This document shows positions 59,440 to 64,000 of a stretch of DNA of 64,000 nucleotides, one piece after another. The stretch spans positions 16,412,400 through 16,476,399 of the forward strand of contig CP034994.1 of NCBI GenBank assembly GCA_004026145.2, given 5' to 3'. The position numbers and the translations under genes are program-made. The stretch's first letter is position 1, and each line of letters begins with the position of its first letter. The notes below the pieces were generated by a model. The model saw only the letters and a program-made list of their open reading frames with translations. It made no database searches and had not been told where the DNA came from. The stretch is from Takifugu bimaculatus. Lineage: Eukaryota; Chordata; Actinopteri; Tetraodontiformes; Tetraodontidae.

Positions 59440-59478
59440 GTTGTGACGTCTGTGGAGTTTGTGTGACAGACCGACGGG

Positions 59479-59853
59479 ATGCATTCGGATGAGAACGGCC
59501 CAGACAGTGGGAGCGCCGGCGATAATAACAACACCAGCAGTGAGAGCAAGCGGGAATTCGGGTTCCCAGTATGCGCTGTGCGCCCTCGGCGTGGGGCTGG
59601 TGGCCCTCGGGATCGTCATGATCGTGTGGAGCGTGGTGCCCGCGGACACGCCCGGCAACAGCAGCGTCGCGGGCGACACCAGCAACAGGAAGAACAAAGC
59701 CTCGTCGGTGGCGTTTGTGCTGGTGGGCTCCGGCGTGGCCATGCTGCTGCTGTCCCTGTGCGTGGGGATGAGGAACAAACAGCGGGAGCAGCTGCAACTT
59801 CAGGAGGCCCAGAACCGCAGAGAGGCGTCTCGGGCACAGCAGGTCAGGGAAAG
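59479..59853 (+). CDS. tmem51: tmem51 first coding exon: two membrane segments
   Basis: TMEM51 is a small two-pass membrane protein of poorly known function. The membrane frame starts at ATG 59489 and encodes TM1 (YALCALGVGLVALGIVMIVW), a short loop with an NSS glycosylation site, and TM2 (SVAFVLVGSGVAMLLLSLCV). Its first 30 residues (MRTAQTVGAPAIITT...) look unlike a normal N-terminus. The earlier ATG 59479 has a better context (G at -3) and in the next frame gives a typical hydrophilic start (MHSDENGPDSGSAGDNNNTS), but that frame misses the membrane segments. A one-base indel near 59550 would join the two. The donor is AAAG|GTGAGT, phase 2. From ATG 59489 the protein is 248 residues, near the human length of 253. 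Confidence 0.9.
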
Positions 59854-60306
59854 GTGAGTCCGGAGCAGCAGTTCATTTGAGATGGCTGGTTTTTTTGTTT
59901 GTTTTTAATTGTTTGTCCTTCCAACGGTGGTTTTTATGCATGGAAATGTAATTCAAGTCGCTAATTTGTGGGCCGCATCGCCGAGATTTCAATAATGCAT
60001 TTGGTAAATGTTTGATGAGCCAGATGATCGGAGCGTTTTACCGTCGTCCCCGGCGATTCTACTTATTGTGTTTTCAATAAGTGCTTCAGCTGCAATTTAC
60101 CCCCCGGCTGGTGCTTCCTGTTCCTGAGCAAAACAAACTGTCTTCTGTGACCTCACACAACCAGGACTGTGTATTGTCGCTACATGCTAACTCCAGTTGT
60201 TCTAGCATAAAGGGGCATGATGGTTGACCTTTGACCTTTCCCCAATAGCTCAGTCCAGGAAGTGGCTGTGAGCCCATTAACACCCGATTGTTTCCCTCCT
60301 CTGCAG
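59854..60306 (+). other. tmem51: tmem51 second intron (453 bp)
   Basis: A GT-AG intron with nothing notable. Confidence 0.9.
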
Positions 60307-60688
60307 TGCTGAGGAACAGGCCCAGCGTTACGCGGTGCCCTCCTATGAAGAGGCCGTGGGCAGCGGCCAGTATCCCGCCCCTCAGAGCGCTCTGCGCCCC
60401 AGCGTCTCACAGCTGCCCTCCTACGATGACCTGGTCCGGGTCGACGGAGTGCAGTTTGAGTCCGAGGACACGGAGGAAGCCGCCACCAGGCCTCCTGCCG
60501 CCGCCGCTGCTACGCCAAACCGCAGACCTGGGAAAAATAGCCGCAAGCTCCTCCCCATCAAGATCCGCAGGATTAAGTCGGAAAAGGCGCACATGAAAAA
60601 TGCCGAGTCTTCCCAGCCTGCAGCGGGACTCAGTATAGAGCCACTCACCCCGCCGCCGCAGTATGAGGATAAAGTGCCTCCGATTTAA
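60307..60688 (+). CDS. tmem51: tmem51 terminal coding exon: cytosolic tail
   Basis: It follows CCCTCTGCAG and completes Ser from the previous exon. It encodes a tail with three tyrosine motifs: VPSYEEA, LPSYDDL, and the PPxY-type PPPQYED near the C-terminus. A basic block (LLPIKIRRIKSEK) precedes the last motif. PPxY motifs recruit WW-domain proteins such as NEDD4-type ligases. The IRRIKSEK...IEPLTPPPQY layout is diagnostic of vertebrate TMEM51. It ends with TAA. Confidence 0.95.
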
Positions 60689-62380
60689 CGGAAAGTTGCG
60701 TCAAAAGTGCTGAAACTCCTGCAGGTTCTCCTCAACGGGCCAGGCACATTTTAGGTGGGGAGCTACCCAAATCTGAACATCTGCTCCCGTGACACACACT
60801 AAATCCAGCTGCTGCTCCGGAGGGCCGCCATCGCTCCAGCGGAACAGCTCTTCCTTTCTTCTCACTTTGTTTGGTTTCTAATTTGGGAGCTCGCTAACAT
60901 GGCTGCTGGACCTCGCCGATCTGGGACGTTGGGGGAACTTTGGTTTCAAGGATTCGGCAGTTTCCTCCGGTCACATCTGGCGTTGGCATCCACACGGAAT
61001 GCTGGCATGGACACTTTGGATCGCTCCTGTCTCAGCATTCTGTGCGTGGCTGGAGCGTCCACAGAAACCTTCCCTGAATCGACATTGTACTTGTTGATTC
61101 AGTAAGAGCGGTTTCTTTTTTTACTTCCACAGCATTGTCCTTCTCTTTTTAGACAACGTAACCAAAGATTATCACGTAAAGACCTGATGTTCTCATCTCC
61201 GCTGCCTGCTAGGAAATGTAATTGCGCAACACTAACGAGAAAGAACGGACTTGTCTTTTTTAAGCTTCCATATCAGTGTTTTTTCTCAGTTTTAGTATTG
61301 TTTGTATTCCATTCTTATTGTTTGTATGTCAGTTAGCTGCGTGGTCACATTTGAATGGGGGTGTCGATATTTCTGGCCAACCAGAGTCAAGAGTAATCCA
61401 CTTAAACCCAGCAGGGCCTCATTTTGATGTTAAAATGCTACATCAGCCGTCAGATCCGTTATAACAGTGATAAAGGGAGTGAAAGACTCCCAGCAGGCTG
61501 GTAGATTACATCTTGGATTGTAACTTCAGCAGATTCTAATCGAGTCCTTCCTCTTTATCTCTGCTTACTTCAGTGTCTCTAAGCACTTTAGATCCGACTG
61601 CATTTTTCCCAGCCTTCTGTAAATGACTGCGGTCTGACGCTCCAGAGCACGAGAGAGGAAACACTTCAATGGTTTCAAGCGTTTTCCCCGTAGCCATGGC
61701 GAACACTGCGGCGCCGCTGTCAGCTCCTCTCTGGGCCTGGTTTTGTTCTGGGACGAGATTATCAACAGAGAGAGCCTTTGAGTGTGCAGCTGCAGCCGTT
61801 GCACACTGGCTTACTCATCACCCTCCCTCCAACCACAGCCTGACCAGCAGCCCCCCCCGACGGACACCGGGGTTCTGACTGGTCAGCCACAAGCACCCAG
61901 ACGCACTCAATTAGATATAAACTGCTGAAGTATTTGCCGATGTCACGCAACGGGGGAAAAATCTCAGTGGTTTTGCTGAGTCGAAGGAGACGATGCAGAC
62001 GTTTCCAGACAGCGGATTTCGGTATGTCGCAGGAATCTACGAGGCTAAAGTCTGTCTACATTCCTCTGGATTTGTAGCTGAGACTGGCTGCAGTGTCTTT
62101 GATTTGTCATCACGCTCGCTGTCGCATTACCTCATTTGTCAAAAGGACCACAGAACTTGATTTTTATTACGTCAGGTTTTACATGGATAGAAAAAAGACG
62201 AAATTAGGAGTCTTGAATCTCTGAAAGACGGAGTTTGTGTTTCACACATCGCTGTCATACTCGTGTCTCAATTTATTTTATATCTACTGTGAAAATATGC
62301 TTTTCTATAAAACTTCTTTCAGAAGACGGAAAACAAAATGTAATTTTATATGAAATAAAATGATAAATGATCACCTTGCA
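60689..62380 (+). other. tmem51: tmem51 3' UTR
   Basis: About 1.7 kb of non-coding sequence with no credible exon, ending near the poly(A) signal at 62354. Cleavage is probably 15-25 bases after it. Confidence 0.75.
62354..62359 (+). promoter_or_regulatory. tmem51: tmem51 poly(A) signal
   Basis: AATAAA is followed by AT-rich DNA and then GT-rich bases (TTGCACGTTTGTT). Confidence 0.65.
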
Positions 62381-63041
62381 CGTTTGTTACCGTTTCCCAA
62401 GTGTAGTACACCCACCTGGCCACGTGGTGGCGCGCTTGGTCGCGGCTGGATCGCAGCCAGTCACGAAGAAGCCGGAAGTCTCATCCGTCGTGTCGCACTG
62501 AGCTGTGGTCATGGAGCAAAGATGGTGGAGGTTTAAGAATCAGGGTTCAATAATCGCTTGTTCATCCCGGTTCAGCTGAAATCGGAGCACCAAACCGTCA
62601 TGAGACAGATGTTTGGTCGACCACAACCCTGTTTAGATAAAAGATTTACAGCACAGGGGGTTAATGTTTATTGTAAACTTCCTGTTTAAATATATGACTA
62701 AAATACTGAATCACTTGAAACAAGAATAAACACAATCAAGATTCGGGGGCTAAATTTTTTTTTTTTCATGATGAATCTAAAGATTTTTTGCTTCGGATTC
62801 ATCTTAATTCTAAAAAGATAACTATTATACACATGTAGCATAAATTCATTTGTTAACCAGACATGATACAAATAAGGCGCTTAAATTAAATCACGTGAAA
62901 TATGAAGTTATTTTCCAAATTTCCTTTTTTTTTTCTCAACATGCAATATTTCTATTCATTGTCATTTTGTCATTGGCAAAATACATTTAAAAAAATTCTA
63001 AAACAATTTACACAAAATATATCACAGTAAGAATAATGATA
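62381..63041. other. Convergent intergenic DNA and 3' UTR of the makorin-like gene
   Basis: No exon is seen. On the minus strand an AATAAA (62667-62672) is a likely poly(A) signal for the makorin-like gene, so the two converging transcripts would end about 300 bp apart. Confidence 0.6.
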
Positions 63042-63097
63042 CTACAAAAATCTCATCATAAATTCTCTGAGGGCGTCAGGGCTATTGTGTGCTGCAG
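63042..63097 (-). CDS. Makorin-like gene, last coding exon
   Basis: On the minus strand the acceptor CGGTTTTTAG precedes 18 codons, AAAHNSPDALREFMMRFL and a TAG stop. Phase matches the donor of the upstream exon (GATG|GTGAGG). If the 70-bp intron were retained, translation would instead run to a TGA at 63121-63123. Confidence 0.6.
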
Positions 63098-63167
63098 CTA
63101 AAAACCGACCGAGGTTCTATTCACCCATTCTTACAACAGGTAAAAAAAAAAACCTCTGCGTCCTCAC

Positions 63168-63210
63168 CATCTGAATCATCTTCTTCTGCTCCTTCTTCCT
63201 CTTCTTGATG
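63168..63210 (-). CDS. Makorin-like gene, acidic exon
   Basis: It follows TTTCTCAACAG and encodes HQEEEEGAEEDDSD, a highly acidic stretch, before the donor GATG|GTGAGG. Phase 0 in, phase 1 out. The acidic run resembles the C-terminal acidic regions of some makorins. Confidence 0.7.
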
Positions 63211-63255
63211 CTGTTGAGAAAGAAACTCAAATGTCAGGTATTAGAATAAACACAC

Positions 63256-63277
63256 CAGCAGCAGCAGCAGCAGCAGC

Positions 63278-63315
<38 letters not shown>

Positions 63316-63385
63316 GCAGCAGCAGCAGCAGCAGCAGCAGAGCAGCAGCAGAGCAGGAGCAGCAGCAGCAGCAGCAGCAGCAGCA
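63256..63385. repeat. (CAG)n/(CTG)n trinucleotide tract in a makorin-like intron
   Basis: About 130 bp of CAG units broken by GAGCAG variants. It lies between the CCCH exon and the acidic exon, so the transcript carries it as CUG repeats in an intron. Frames across it, encoding Ala or Leu runs, are artefacts. Confidence 0.95.
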
Positions 63386-63432
63386 TCATCTAATGGTGCT
63401 GAGCTCTTAAACACAACATGGACTCCACTGAC

Positions 63433-63517
63433 CTCGGGTCTCCGGGCTGTCAAATATCGACAATCCTCTTCAAAAGGACAGAAGCCAGATTGATCAAAAA
63501 AGCTGCAGAACTCTTCC
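63433..63517 (-). CDS. Makorin-like gene, CCCH zinc-finger exon (degenerate)
   Basis: The acceptor is CATGCAG and the donor is CCCGAG|GTCAGT on the minus strand, phase 2 in and phase 0 out. It encodes EEFCSFFDQSGFCPFEEDCR, then YLTARRPE. The spacing C-x8-C-x5-C-x3 is that of a makorin CCCH finger, but the final His is Thr, so zinc binding is probably lost or weakened. Confidence 0.85.
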
Positions 63518-63607
63518 CTGCATGGAAAAGAAGGAAAGCATCTGTGTTAACATGGAGTCCAACTCTAGTGAATACAGCTGCTCAGGAAACTGAAGCTCAC
63601 AACAAAC

Positions 63608-63715
63608 CTGCATCTCTGCTTGGTGCTGATGATCAGCTGTTCCTTCTCTTCTCCCTCCATCATGGATTCACTCGGAACATAAAAATCTGATCGGACTCTG
63701 CACACTGGACAACCC
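63608..63715 (-). CDS. Makorin-like gene, second half of the RING
   Basis: It joins in phase 2 to the next exon upstream, giving GCPVCRVRSDFYVPSE followed by SMMEGEEKEQLIISTKQRC. CPVC supplies the last two RING cysteines, and the VRSDFYVPS segment after it is characteristic of makorins. Confidence 0.9.
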
Positions 63716-63790
63716 CTGAGAGGTCAACAAACGATGGTTCGTGATCACTTCTTTTCATAGTTTCAAAGGTTAGATGTTGGTGAAACGTAC

Positions 63791-64000
63791 TTTACACCAT
63801 CTGGACGGTATCTGTCCATCCGTCTCCAGGTCACGATGTAGGGTTCACAGAATGCATGGACACAATTTGGGAGAATCCCAAAAGTTTTATGTTTTGGGAG
63901 CTTCCTCTCATAAATGTTTTCCATGCATATGGAACAGGTTTCATCTGGATTGTCCTTACCAGAAGCTGCAGCATCTCTGGATACTCCTGACACTCTGGCA
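63791..64000 (-). CDS. Makorin-like E3 ligase gene, RING exon, cut by the window end
   Basis: Makorins are E3 ubiquitin ligases with CCCH fingers around a C3HC4 RING. This exon encodes DNPDETCSICMENIYERKLP, KHKTFGILPNCVHAFCEPYI and VTWRRMDRYRPDGVK. The frame is open to the end of the window and the N-terminal fingers lie beyond it. The RING keeps CSIC and CVHAFC, but the fifth cysteine, normally in CLxC, is Tyr (CEPY). Loss of this ligand should weaken the RING. The rest is intact, with proper splice sites and no stops, so it is either an expressed lineage-specific paralogue or a young pseudogene. The gene runs opposite to tmem51. Confidence 0.88.

Noticed and set aside
63241..63453. Frame with long Ala, Leu and Cys runs on the minus strand
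   Set aside because: It is intron read-through of the CAG/CTG tract after the CCCH exon. The donor at 63432/63433 ends the exon before it.
1..64000. A previously undescribed multi-gene system, CRISPR array, tRNA cluster or phage-like island
   Set aside because: The window reads as normal fish nuclear DNA with three separate genes. Repeats are microsatellites and retroelement remnants, with no spaced repeat array and no co-oriented cluster of unknown genes.

Overview
This is ordinary vertebrate genomic DNA, almost certainly from a ray-finned fish. The genes have short exons, GT-AG introns and AATAAA signals, and their proteins are close to vertebrate kazrin and TMEM51. The gene order kazn then tmem51, both on the plus strand, matches the human 1p36 arrangement. 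The repeats fit a teleost: L2-type LINE remnants, an LTR-retrotransposon solo LTR, and many (GT)n and (ATCC)n microsatellites. I found no bacterial-style operon, CRISPR array, tRNA or rRNA.

Positions 1-54.5 kb hold kazn (kazrin, periplakin-interacting protein). Thirteen exons from 35869 to 54538 join in phase. They encode a coiled coil, a Ser-rich linker with a basic cluster, three SAM domains and the conserved C-terminal end. The exon at 46405-46575 can be read through to a stop, giving a short isoform without SAM domains, or spliced at 46528 into the SAM exons. Upstream, an exon at 21512-21619 fits the reading frame exactly, and two alternative first exons (2348-2525 and 15215-15287) end in the matching phase. 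These three are inferred from splice sites and phase only. The first 35 kb is otherwise intron or upstream DNA with microsatellites, a LINE 3' end and a pair of related dispersed repeats.

Positions 54.5-58.1 kb are intergenic. They contain a 672-bp solo LTR with a perfect 5-bp target-site duplication, and a short element whose inverted arms enclose compound microsatellites.

Positions 58.1-62.4 kb hold tmem51, a two-pass membrane protein gene with a CpG-rich 5' exon, one large coding exon, a terminal coding exon and a long 3' UTR. Its N-terminus is ambiguous because two overlapping frames both look usable.

Positions 63.0-64.0 kb hold the 3' part of a makorin-like RING/CCCH gene on the minus strand, convergent with tmem51. 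Two of its zinc ligands are replaced, so it may be a degenerating or repurposed copy.

The three genes show no sign of forming one system. Kazrin acts in cell adhesion and endosomal traffic, TMEM51 is poorly characterised, and makorins are ubiquitin ligases or RNA-binding proteins. The most useful observations are the alternative kazrin N-termini, the tmem51 frame conflict, the degenerate makorin-like gene, the intact solo LTR and an unrecognised coding-like stretch inside a kazn intron.
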